From NCBI GenBank assembly GCA_951394045.1, contig OX595990.1:2844549-2908548 (forward strand): a stretch of DNA of 64,000 nt. The letters are read 5' to 3'. This document shows positions 20,716-28,879 of this stretch, piece after piece. Origin of the DNA: Nitzschia sp. DOCU1 (lineage: Eukaryota; Bacillariophyta; Bacillariophyceae; Bacillariales; Bacillariaceae). The translations under genes were made by a program, and so were the position numbers. The notes under the pieces are model-generated. The model saw only the letters and a list, made by a program, of their open reading frames with translations. It was not told the origin of the DNA and ran no database searches. Position 1 is the stretch's first letter. Each line of letters opens with the position of its first letter.

Positions 20716-21063
20716 TCACCACCAAGGGGAGCTGTCAGTCTTCTCCACCACAATAAGATTATGGCTAGCCTTAGCTCGACACACATGGGGAGGGCAAGCT
20801 GGGTTGCTGATTTCAATTCTCTCCCTGTAGAGCGTTAGAAACTTGCGATGAAGGCTCTCAATCGTTCGGTTTTTGTCGGGCCATTTCGTGGCATGAGCCA
20901 CCTTCACAAGCTGCCATTCGTCAAGACTACTTGGCAAGATCTCCTGAATATCATCCAACAGACTGTGAATCTTGGCTTCGTTGTAGCTAGCAGCCCTTCG
21001 GTTGCGAAGCATGGTTTGGTTGAGTGTCTTGCTGGAGGAGGGAGGAGTTATCAATTTATGCAC
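20716..21063 (-). CDS. Myb/SANT-like (DUF6818-like) transposon ORF
   Basis: 115 residues. The core, from YNEAKIHSLLDDIQEILP through EWQLVKVAHA, RTIESLHRKFLTLY and NPACPPHVCRAKA, matches the pattern of the DUF6818 domain found in oomycete and diatom transposon-linked genes: a three-helix DNA-binding fold with a trailing NPxCPPHVxxAK. It lies inside DNA transposon 1 close to the right terminus and reads inward. PIF/Harbinger elements encode a Myb-like helper protein beside the transposase, which would explain it; here the transposase is missing. The protein is short and may be truncated after SSPWW. Domain naming is from memory of the motif. Confidence 0.55.
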   Translation of the reverse strand: MHKLITPPSSSKTLNQTMLRNRRAASYNEAKIHSLLDDIQEILPSSLDEWQLVKVAHATKWPDKNRTIESLHRKFLTLYRERIEISNPACPPHVCRAKASHNLIVVEKTDSSPWW

Positions 21064-21139
21064 ATGTGCATATTCTGGAAGAACTCTTTTTGAGTCCTTC
21101 TAGAATATCCAGGGTGCACTCATTTTAGTAACATCTGGT

Positions 21140-21160
21140 GACATGTCATGTTGACATGTC
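21140..21160. repeat. Hairpin near right end of DNA transposon 1
   Basis: GACATGTCA and TGACATGTC separated by 3 nt form a perfect 9-bp stem. Confidence 0.65.
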
Positions 21161-21169
21161 AGCAAGATT

Positions 21170-21199
21170 TTACCAATTTGAGGGCTACCAAATTGGTAA
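21170..21199. repeat. Subterminal hairpin of DNA transposon 1
   Basis: TTACCAATTTG and CAAATTGGTAA form an 11-bp perfect stem with an 8-nt loop; its right arm overlaps the terminal inverted repeat. Confidence 0.65.
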
Positions 21200-21221
21200 T
21201 TTGACCTTTTGGGAACGCTCC
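21193..21221 (-). repeat. Right terminal inverted repeat of DNA transposon 1
   Basis: 29 bp, reverse complement of 13452-13480; followed by ACT at 21222-21224. Confidence 0.75.
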
Positions 21222-21224
21222 ACT

Positions 21225-21823
21225 TCCCATTTTTCAATCAAGCAAGAAACAACCAACACAACTGTACCCCACGGTACCGGTACTATACTATTTCTGATAC
21301 TATGCCTCTCCTAGTTAGGGCTATTTTTCAAAACTCCCACTCCTTGCTTCATTCCCGAGCTGGCCAGCCCAAAGCCCTCAATACGGGTGATTTGAGGTAT
21401 GACCCAATGCATCGAGGTTGTGTCGCACCCAAACCGTTGGATCTGCGCATGCACACCTGGCATCCACTTAGAACTTCCTACATGAATTCACATAAGAAAT
21501 AATAACGTCCAAGCTAGGCCCGGCTCCCCAAATTTCCATAGTAGCTACTAGCCTCTCTAGAATGTCATCACTATGAAAAAGTGGGATTTTACACATCCTG
21601 GTACTAATTCTACTTACACAAGCATGCACGACACTTAGTATTCTCTCATCCAATAGAACTAAACAGACATCCCACCTTTGCTTGGGTATCAAAATCGATT
21701 TACACTTCCTCTCTCTACTACTAGCTTCAAAGATAAAGTACTTCTCTATACTAGGCCACTATAGTCATTCCCTCAGACTTCTTTCATTTGAGACATTGAC
21801 TATCGGCTACTAGCTAGTAGCGT
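21225..21823. other. Unique sequence between the two DNA transposons
   Basis: Host sequence in which no gene, RNA or repeat is recognised. It is the 3' flank of the methyltransferase pseudogene. Confidence 0.4.
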
Positions 21824-22117
21824 TCAAGAAGCGGGAGGCCTTCGTAGCATGGCAGCTGCTCCTTGGACATCTTCACCCCGCTGTTTTTGCAAGATACCGT
21901 CAATCCACTGAACCAGCTCCAAGCCAAAGAGTTGGGCTTGCTCTTTGACGTATTCTTGGGAATGGCCGAATCTGCCGCTGAGCAACAACCTGATACCATC
22001 CGCAATCGTCTCCAGTGAAAATACTACAACACCCCCTTTTTTCAGACAGTTGTATGACACCTCCAGAATCAACAATATATTGCCAATGTAAATGAATCTG
22101 CTGCAATAATGGCATCC
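21824..22117 (-). pseudogene. Methyltransferase-like pseudogene, C-terminal fragment
   Basis: The minus strand encodes the end of a class I SAM-dependent methyltransferase of the TPR-associated type. Visible pieces are FIYIGNILLILEVSYNC, LKKGGVVVFSLET, then RLLLSGRFGHSQEYVKEQA and a final GAAAMLRRPPAS before TGA at 21824-21826. Upstream, VDAIIAAD is read in another frame; the two frames overlap by one base at 22094-22098, so at least one indel breaks the gene. The 5' part is displaced beyond DNA transposon 2 and resumes at 28442. The family call rests on the xGGxxxFSxE and SGRFxHSxxY signatures. Confidence 0.65.
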
Positions 22118-22120
22118 ACT
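22118..22120. repeat. Left target-site copy ACT of DNA transposon 2
   Basis: ACT before GGAGGAAA; repeated after the right terminus at 28439-28441. Reading-frame continuity across the join confirms it. Confidence 0.75.
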
Positions 22121-22154
22121 GGAGGAAATTGCGCTACTTCTAAAATGCTAAAAT
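22121..22154 (+). repeat. Left terminal inverted repeat of DNA transposon 2
   Basis: 34 bp; matches the reverse complement of 28405-28438 with one mismatch. Confidence 0.8.
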
Positions 22155-22476
22155 AAATCGCACTGCGACAGGCCCATATTTTTAGAAGTTACGCAAAAAA
22201 TTCCATCACTTCCAAACTTCTAAACTGTCGCGCGCTCGCGCAATCAGTCGCCGTCACCGCGATGGGATGTCATTACTATGGTATCTCTCTCTCTACCGCT
22301 CGTTATCATGCTGGAAAGCAACGCCGAGACAACGATGTTAGCAATGCAGGCAGCACCGGTACTGGCAGGAAACACTGTGCTGGTCGTGGGACCAAAAAGA
22401 GCAGCGCTCGTGGTTGAAGTTGTGTCGTACGAGAAGTATCGTTAGTAATATCGCTCGATGCAATGCGTTTTCGTGG

Positions 22477-23009
22477 TGCAGTACACTGCTTTGCACGTCG
22501 ACTCCTTCGAATGATTGTAGTCCAAAATTATTAGTCTACTTAGTCATGTGCGACATCATGTGTGATGACGTAGCGTGACGAAAGCGTTGCGCGCGGACGC
22601 GGACGCTAGGCCGGTCTCGGACATCCTCGGACAGGCCCATAACCTATTGACGTCACCGACGACGTGACGTTGCACGACACAGGCATCGCGCATGACTCCT
22701 GCTGGTCGAATGCCGATGAGATCCTAGTGTCAATGCCACCTAAGATCTGGCACCTCGATGACATTGCGGTGACTATACTTTATTCCAGAGTAGCTGACGA
22801 CGTCCAAAGAACCCTAGTACAACGTCGTAGCTAATCTACTACAAGATGCATCAACCTCCTGTTCGGATTGTTGTCGATGCATGTCAAAGGTCTCGACTCT
22901 ACTAGAACTACGAGAGCCTACGAGACAACTTGCATGAGAAATACATCTAGTTTTTAACTTAGCCATAATTTTTTCACAACTATTTCGATCCTACAAACGA
23001 CGTAGTGCA
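22477..23009 (+). repeat. 5' LTR of element 2
   Basis: 533 bp. Differs from the element 1 LTRs at shared positions (ACATCA where element 1 has ACGTCA, GCGTGACG where it has GCATGACG), so one CRE-like site is lost in this subfamily. Confidence 0.94.
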
Positions 23010-23010
23010 T

Positions 23011-23039
23011 AGTGTTAACACTCCACGACAATCGTCGTG
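23011..23039 (+). other. Palindrome and hairpin after the 5' LTR (element 2)
   Basis: Same AGTGTTAACACT palindrome (23011-23022) and CACGAC/GTCGTG hairpin (23024-23039) as in element 1. Confidence 0.6.
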
Positions 23040-23062
23040 ATCAAGACTAACTTACCATCAAG

Positions 23063-24238
23063 ATGAAGCTTTCTAACGCAACCGTCGCGGCCGTCGCCGC
23101 TATCCCTCGGAACGACATGATGAAAAGGGGTTTTCAACGCGCTCCAATCCCTATCCAACGTGAACCGGAAGTGATTGTGAACAAAGAGAAGCTTGTGACC
23201 TTCAAGTGCCGCAACATTCCCGACGATCCAAACTCGACTCAGTTTGAACTCTCGATTCTGCCTTTCAATGGCGACGAGTCGGCCGAGACCTGGTTTCGCT
23301 TGCAAGACAAGGCGGAAAAAGTGATCAAGGGGCAGAACTTGACCACTGGTCCGCAGAGGTACGAGTTCTATCGCCGTATCCTCATCGGAAAGGCTCTCGC
23401 CAGGTTCGAAGAGTCGGCAGCAGCCGCTGGAAACGAAACGATTGCAAATCTCAAGGCGACCCTACAAGGAGTAACCAATTACGTTCTCCCGGCTCGTGCA
23501 CTTCAAACTCAGAAACGCTACATGCGCCGTTTGTGTCGCAAGCCTCCCGAGATGACCATGAAGGAGTATATCAGTCGCTTCCAGCAGCTCAACCATTATT
23601 TGGCGTTGTTTGATACTACGCGTGGCGACAGGAACAAGCTACCCAAGGACGAGATTATCGAGCATGCAGAGTTTGCTATCCCCGCTAGTTGGCGTCAGCA
23701 GATGATCCTACAAGGTTTTGAGCCGATTGATCACACTTTGGATGAGTTCACCCAGTTCTGTGAGCGCCTCGAATTCACTGAAAAGTTACATGAAGCTAAT
23801 CACGTCCGTAAGCCAAAGCCAGATGGCAACCATCCCCCGAAGGGGAAGCGAGACCCGCGAATGGATCACTCGAAGGCCGCTATTAAGCGCGGCCCTAATG
23901 ACAAGACTCCTCCCTTTAAATGTGCCTACCATGGCCCCAACTGGTCCCACAACACTGGGGACTGCAAGATGGTGGTGGCGCAGGCCCAGAAGATGGCTGC
24001 CGCCCACGGAAATTTCATCAAGAACGGCGAAAAGAAGCCTCGTTACGGCAACCGTACTTGGGTACGTGACGATGGCGGCGCCAACAAGAAAGAAGAACTG
24101 CATGCCATGATCCAGAACATGGTCAAGGACGCGGTCAAGGACGAACGCAAGCGCAAGGCGATTGATCCACCCGACGAGGAAAACTTCAATGTGGACGAAC
24201 TCTTGGCTAACCTTGTCGCTAGCGACGATGAAAACTGA
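23063..24238 (+). CDS. gag: Gag-like capsid protein of Ty3 element 2
   Basis: 391 residues, the same length as in element 1, with the same C-x2-H-x5-H-x4-C zinc motif. Amino-acid differences are confined to a short stretch before the zinc motif (for example GNHPP versus GAHPP and SKAAIKRGP versus SKPAAKRGA). The frame ends in TGA at 24236-24238, with pol in the same frame directly after it. Confidence 0.92.
   Translation: MKLSNATVAAVAAIPRNDMMKRGFQRAPIPIQREPEVIVNKEKLVTFKCRNIPDDPNSTQFELSILPFNGDESAETWFRLQDKAEKVIKGQNLTTGPQRYEFYRRILIGKALARFEESAAAAGNETIANLKATLQGVTNYVLPARALQTQKRYMRRLCRKPPEMTMKEYISRFQQLNHYLALFDTTRGDRNKLPKDEIIEHAEFAIPASWRQQMILQGFEPIDHTLDEFTQFCERLEFTEKLHEANHVRKPKPDGNHPPKGKRDPRMDHSKAAIKRGPNDKTPPFKCAYHGPNWSHNTGDCKMVVAQAQKMAAAHGNFIKNGEKKPRYGNRTWVRDDGGANKKEELHAMIQNMVKDAVKDERKRKAIDPPDEENFNVDELLANLVASDDEN
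24236..24238 (+). other. In-frame TGA between gag and pol, element 2
   Basis: Identical context to element 1 and likewise followed by open codons into pol. Confidence 0.6.
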
Positions 24239-24274
24239 AGGTGTGAGCGAGTTGTACACGAAAAATCTAGTTTA

Positions 24275-27200
24275 ATGCATAATCATAAGGACGAGTTATC
24301 CTATTACAAAGTCTCTGAAAGAGTAGGTGGGAAACGCAAAAATTGCGGATGTGACGAAGTTTTCGTTTTCCACGAGCAACGCGATGGGGCACGACATGCG
24401 CGCCCATCCGTCTATATACCGTCCGAGCCGGGCGAGGTCTTCGCCTCATTGGACCAATGCATTAATTACCGTATCGCGGCGGAATCGCACGCGATAACAC
24501 GACTGTACAACCGGAGCTCACCAAAACGCCAGAAAACCGCGCCAGACGAAATTCCGTACTGTTTCGCGCAAATTAACACGCGCCTAGGCAAGGCCAAGGC
24601 GGCAGCGTTGACGACGCTACTAGACACCGGAGCATCACGAGGACTGATCTCCGAGAAACATGTCAAGAAACTACGTGTCAGGACGACACCATCGAGAACC
24701 ACCTTCACGACAGCTGGAGGTGTCGTCGAGACACACCGCGAAGTAAAAATCCAGTTTAAACTTCCGGAATTTCATGCCAATAGGGTGATTGAATGGGTCT
24801 TCCAGGTGACATCCGACCTTGGCAACTACGACATGATCATTGGCAGAGATCTTCTGCGAGAACTAGGTGTCAAGTTCGACTTCAAGACAAGGGAAGTCGA
24901 ATGGGACTCAGCTGCTATAGCAATGAAGATATATGGCGAGACGCCCGACGAAGACGCCTGGCAGGCCGACGCAGATGGTGGTGCCAAGTCTATTAAACAA
25001 ATCTTAGACGCTAAATATGCCCCAGCGGACATTCCGCAGAAAATCTCCGAGATGGACCATCTGTCGGAAGAAGATAAATCCGCCCTCAAGACGCTTCTTC
25101 AGAAACATGAGACGCTCTTTGACGGCACGCTCGGCACTTGGAAAGGCGAGCCCTATGATATCGAGCTAAAGCCTAATGTCACGCCATATCATGCGAGGCC
25201 ATACCCAGTGCCGAAGGCATATGAACAGACGCTACGCGACGAGGTCGATCGCCTCTGCGCAGTCGGCGTACTAAAGAAAGTTAACCGCTCTGAATGGGCG
25301 GCACCGTCGTTCATCATACCAAAGAAGGACAAGACGGTACGATTCATAAACGACTTTCGCGAGCTCAACAAGCGAATCAAGCGGAAGCCATTCCCGCTAC
25401 CAAAGATACAAGAGCTACTGTTAAAACTAGAAGGTTTTCAGTACGCTACTAGTTTAGACCTAAACATGGGCTACTACCATGTGGAACTTAGTCCGAACGC
25501 AAAGAAACTTTGCACTCTCGTCTTCCCATGGGGAAAATATGAGATGCAGCGACTACCTATGGGACTCAGCAATAGCCCCGATATCTTCCAGGAAAAGATG
25601 TCGTCGCTGTTCGCAGACCTAGAGTACATACGTACGTACATAGACGATCTTCTAGTACTTACTAAGGGTAGTTACCTAGACCACCTAGAGAAACTCGACG
25701 TGGTACTACAACGTCTGAAAGACACGGGACTCAAGGTGAACATCAAGAAGTCCTTCTTCGCGAAAGCGGAGCTCGAATACCTTGGCTACTGGATTACCCG
25801 CGACGGCATCCAACCAGTAGCAACCAAAGTGCAAGCAATCCAAGCCATGCTCGCACCGCGCAATAAAAAGGAACTACGCGCTTTCATCGGTATCGTGAAT
25901 TATTATCGCGACATGTGGGTGCGCCGTTCGCACATCCTCGCCCCGCTCGCATCACTTACGTCGAAAACAGCTAAGTGGGAGTGGACCGGCGCGCACCAAG
26001 AGGCATTTGACACGATGAAGAAAATAATAAGTAAGGAGGTTCTCCTAACTTACCCGAACTTTCATCTACCGTTTGATATACATACTGACGCGAGCGACAC
26101 GCAGCTTGGCGCGGTCATCTCGCAGAACGGTAAGCCTATCGCGTTCTATAGTCGCAAACTCAATCCCGCGCAGACACGGTATACTACTACCGAGCGGGAA
26201 CTACTAGCTATTGTAGAGACACTCAAGGAGTTCCGTACGATTCTCCTAGGTCAACAGATTCGCGTCTACACCGACCACAAGAATCTAACCTATAAAAACT
26301 TCAATACCGAACGCGTTATGCGCTGGCGACTCATCCTCGAAGAGTATGGTCCCGAACTCGTCTACGTTCGAGGTGAGACGAATGTAGTAGCGGACGCTCT
26401 TAGTCGACTTGGTAAGGACGAAAAGCCCTTTACCGAGGCCAATTTCGCAGAGTACTTTGGGGGCGACGAACTACCTGAAAGCGTCTTCCCCCTTACCTAC
26501 AAGTACATTATGCGACATCAGCGAAAAGATACCGCGCTGCTCCAAAAGGCAGCGTTGGACAGTAGATATAGTGTAAAGGTTTTTCGTGGGGGCGGTAAGA
26601 AACGTCCTCTAGTAGTTAGAGATGGTAAGATAGTTATTCCGCAGTCACTCCAACGCCGATGCGTTGAGTGGTACCACGAGACACTGTGTCATCCGGGCGA
26701 GACCCGAACAGAGCACACGATTCGGCAGCACTTCTACTGGAAAGGACTGCGAGCCGATGTCGTCGATATCTGCAAAAAATGCAGGTTGTGCCAATTAACA
26801 AAACGCAAGACCCTTAAGTACGGGCACCTACCAATTAAGGAACCCGAGAGCGAACCTTGGGAAATCCTATGTGTCGATCTCATAGGCCCCTACTCGATTA
26901 ACCAGGGTAAACGAAATAAGGGTAAACAGAAACAACTCGAGCTTTGGTGCCTTACCATGATTGATCCGGCAACTGGCTGGTTTGAGATGGTTCGCGTACC
27001 CAATAAAGAGGCTTTTAGTATCGCCGAATTAGCCGAAAAGACGTGGTTCACGAGATACCCGTGGCCGCAACAGGTTATTTATGACCGCGGTACGGAGTTC
27101 ATGGGCGAATTCCGGCGAATGGTCAAGGAAGACTACGGCGTGCTTGCGCGCCCAATCACTGCGAGGAATCCGCAGGCGAACGCAATACTCGAACGAGTAC

Positions 27201-27646
27201 ACCAAACTATCGGGAACATGATTCGTACGTTTGAACTGCAGCACTCAGACGATACAGTCGGACTCGATGGAATCCTGGCAGCCGTGATGTTCGCTGTTCG
27301 CGCGACATACCACACTACGCTACAGGCTACGCCGATGCAACTAGTATTCGGTAGAGATGCTATTCTCAACACCCGCTTCGAAGCTAATTGGAAGCTCATC
27401 CGTGAGCGCAAGATGCAACGCATTGCGAAGAACAATGCGGCAGAAAACAAAACGCGATTGCCGTATGAGTATCGCGCAGGCCAACAGATCATGATCAAGC
27501 AGGACCAACAACGTAAGTTCGGTGCTAACCCCTACGATGGTCCGTATCCAATCGTCGCCGTGAATGACAACGGTACAGTACGTATCCAGAAGGGTGCCGT
27601 TACTCAGACTTGGAACATTCGTAACATACATCCGTATCATAGTTAA
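24275..27646 (+). CDS. pol: Pol polyprotein of Ty3 element 2
   Basis: 1123 residues with intact protease (LLDTGAS), reverse transcriptase (YIDDLL), RNase H (DASDTQLGAV), integrase zinc finger and catalytic acids, and GPY/F module. One amino-acid difference from element 1 was seen near the start (HKDEL versus HKDKL); the remaining base differences seen are silent (for example near 25204, 27183 and 27295). The near absence of replacement changes indicates a very young, probably active lineage. Confidence 0.96.
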   Translation: MHNHKDELSYYKVSERVGGKRKNCGCDEVFVFHEQRDGARHARPSVYIPSEPGEVFASLDQCINYRIAAESHAITRLYNRSSPKRQKTAPDEIPYCFAQINTRLGKAKAAALTTLLDTGASRGLISEKHVKKLRVRTTPSRTTFTTAGGVVETHREVKIQFKLPEFHANRVIEWVFQVTSDLGNYDMIIGRDLLRELGVKFDFKTREVEWDSAAIAMKIYGETPDEDAWQADADGGAKSIKQILDAKYAPADIPQKISEMDHLSEEDKSALKTLLQKHETLFDGTLGTWKGEPYDIELKPNVTPYHARPYPVPKAYEQTLRDEVDRLCAVGVLKKVNRSEWAAPSFIIPKKDKTVRFINDFRELNKRIKRKPFPLPKIQELLLKLEGFQYATSLDLNMGYYHVELSPNAKKLCTLVFPWGKYEMQRLPMGLSNSPDIFQEKMSSLFADLEYIRTYIDDLLVLTKGSYLDHLEKLDVVLQRLKDTGLKVNIKKSFFAKAELEYLGYWITRDGIQPVATKVQAIQAMLAPRNKKELRAFIGIVNYYRDMWVRRSHILAPLASLTSKTAKWEWTGAHQEAFDTMKKIISKEVLLTYPNFHLPFDIHTDASDTQLGAVISQNGKPIAFYSRKLNPAQTRYTTTERELLAIVETLKEFRTILLGQQIRVYTDHKNLTYKNFNTERVMRWRLILEEYGPELVYVRGETNVVADALSRLGKDEKPFTEANFAEYFGGDELPESVFPLTYKYIMRHQRKDTALLQKAALDSRYSVKVFRGGGKKRPLVVRDGKIVIPQSLQRRCVEWYHETLCHPGETRTEHTIRQHFYWKGLRADVVDICKKCRLCQLTKRKTLKYGHLPIKEPESEPWEILCVDLIGPYSINQGKRNKGKQKQLELWCLTMIDPATGWFEMVRVPNKEAFSIAELAEKTWFTRYPWPQQVIYDRGTEFMGEFRRMVKEDYGVLARPITARNPQANAILERVHQTIGNMIRTFELQHSDDTVGLDGILAAVMFAVRATYHTTLQATPMQLVFGRDAILNTRFEANWKLIRERKMQRIAKNNAAENKTRLPYEYRAGQQIMIKQDQQRKFGANPYDGPYPIVAVNDNGTVRIQKGAVTQTWNIRNIHPYHS

Positions 27647-27673
27647 GTCCTGTCCCTCCGTCATGGGGGCGGG

Positions 27674-28206
27674 TGCAGTACACTGCTTTGCACGTCGACT
27701 CCTTCGAATGATTGTAGTCCAAAATTATTAGTCTACTTAGTCATGTGCGACATCATGTGTGATGACGTAGCGTGACGAAAGCGTTGCGCGCGGACGCGGA
27801 CGCTAGGCCGGTCTCGGACATCCTCGGACAGGCCCATAACCTATTGACGTCACCGACGACGTGACGTTGCACGACACAGGCATCGCGCATGACTCCTGCT
27901 GGTCGAATGCCGATGAGATCCTAGTGTCAATGCCACCTAAGATCTGGCACCTCGATGACATTGCGGTGACTATACTTTATTCCAGAGTAGCTGACGACGT
28001 CCAAAGAACCCTAGTACAACGTCGTAGCTAATCTACTACAAGATGCATCAACCTCCTGTTCGGATTGTTGTCGATGCATGTCAAAGGTCTCGACTCTACT
28101 AGAACTACGAGAGCCTACGAGACAACTTGCATGAGAAATACATCTAGTTTTTAACTTAGCCATAATTTTTTCACAACTATTTCGATCCTACAAACGACGT
28201 AGTGCA
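27674..28206 (+). repeat. 3' LTR of element 2
   Basis: 533 bp, identical by eye to the 5' LTR of the element; preceded by a G-rich polypurine tract and followed by the GTGG target copy. Confidence 0.94.
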
Positions 28207-28259
28207 GTGGGCTTTCAGCGGGTGATTTGTGATTTTGGCGGCAATCGGATGGTTCGAAT

Positions 28260-28311
28260 AATTTAGCAGTTTGGAAGGGTCCTCGGGAGGACCCTTCCAA
28301 ACTTCTAAATT
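28260..28311. repeat. Long palindrome in DNA transposon 2
   Basis: The inner perfect stem of 16 bp with a 2-nt centre is 28269-28302 (arms GTTTGGAAGGGTCCTC). After a 2-nt mismatch on each side, AATTTAG (28260-28266) pairs with CTAAATT (28305-28311). A strong cruciform or RNA hairpin is expected. Confidence 0.85.
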
Positions 28312-28404
28312 TTAGGCCATTTCACTTCTAAAAATTTTCGCAGCTGTGACACGTGACTCGGCTGTGGAACAAAAATCCTGCACGCTGATTGGCTAAAATT
28401 TAGC

Positions 28405-28438
28405 ATTTTAGCATTTTAGAAGTAGCGCAAATTCCTCC
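28405..28438 (-). repeat. Right terminal inverted repeat of DNA transposon 2
   Basis: 34 bp, reverse complement of 22121-22154 with one mismatch; ACT follows. Confidence 0.8.
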
Positions 28439-28441
28439 ACT

Positions 28442-28474
28442 GTTTCTGCTGGCTCTACTACTGTAAATTCCGCT
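28442..28474 (-). pseudogene. Methyltransferase-like pseudogene, displaced upstream piece
   Basis: When DNA transposon 2 and one ACT are removed, this piece (AEFTVVEPAE) runs in frame into VDAIIAAD at 22099-22117. An in-frame TAA lies at 28477-28479. A TAAAG acceptor-like site just there could mark an old intron end; the rest of the gene is not found in 28475-28879. Confidence 0.55.
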
Positions 28475-28879
28475 CTTTAGGCAAACGATGGCTATGGTAA
28501 TCGAATGAATCGTCGGTCCCGCGAAAGATATCGTCTGTGTGTCACCGGGTTTTTGTCCAGAGCGCGCGTCGCGAGAAAGTCATCTTTCGTTATGTATCTT
28601 CGAATCTTGGGAGTCGTAATGACTGTGACCTCATTTGTGACGCTCACTTTGCTGCCAATAATCCCGCGATCCTTCCCAAGATCGGATCGGTTTCGGAAAC
28701 CTCTATGATGATGTTGTCACACCTCTGACAATTTCGTCGAAGTTTTCCCATCGCTGATGCTAAATTACTACAGGTAGTTTGCTCCGTTTGCACAGTTCGT
28801 GGGAAGCGTGTCGTTTGCAATCCGACCGTATCCCTGTTATACCGAGTCACTCTTGAAGTAACAAACCTCATTTTTAACT
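28475..28879. other. Intergenic region upstream of the isochorismatase-fold gene
   Basis: Promoter region of the gene at 28880. No confident remnant of the methyltransferase 5' part, no RNA gene. Confidence 0.4.

Larger units (their letters stand above)
13452..21221. mobile_element. DNA transposon 1, terminal inverted repeats, interrupted by Ty3 element 1
   Basis: A 29-bp perfect terminal inverted repeat (starts GGAGCGTTCCCAAAAGG) is at 13452-13480 and, reverse-complemented, at 21193-21221. It extends imperfectly for about 8 bp more. Direct ACT copies flank both ends. Without the 5730-bp retrotransposon and one GTAC the element is about 2.04 kb. It carries hairpins near both ends and one Myb/SANT-like ORF near the right end but no visible DDE transposase, so it is non-autonomous. 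GG-starting termini, a 3-bp target repeat and a Myb-like ORF suggest PIF/Harbinger; this is inference. Confidence 0.7.
22477..28206 (+). mobile_element. Ty3-type LTR retrotransposon, element 2 (complete)
   Basis: Same 5730-bp length and layout as element 1. LTRs are 22477-23009 and 27674-28206, identical by eye to each other. The flanking direct repeat is GTGG (22473-22476 and 28207-28210), which differs from the GTAC of element 1, so this is a separate insertion and not a segmental copy. Gag is at 23063-24238 and pol at 24275-27646. It splits DNA transposon 2. Confidence 0.95.
22121..28438. mobile_element. DNA transposon 2 (MITE-like), interrupted by Ty3 element 2
   Basis: 34-bp terminal inverted repeats (22121-22154 and 28405-28438; one mismatch) start GGAGGAA and are flanked by direct ACT. 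Without the retrotransposon and one GTGG the element is about 584 bp, with no coding capacity: a MITE. It holds secondary repeats of the words CTTCCAAACTTCTAAA and TTTTTAGAAGT near both ends, and a long palindrome at 28260-28311. Its ACT target and GGAG termini match DNA transposon 1, so the two probably used a related transposase. Confidence 0.78.

Noticed and set aside
15331..28206. A segmental duplication as the source of the two Ty3 elements
   Set aside because: Different target-site repeats, unrelated flanks and element-specific LTR bases show separate insertions.
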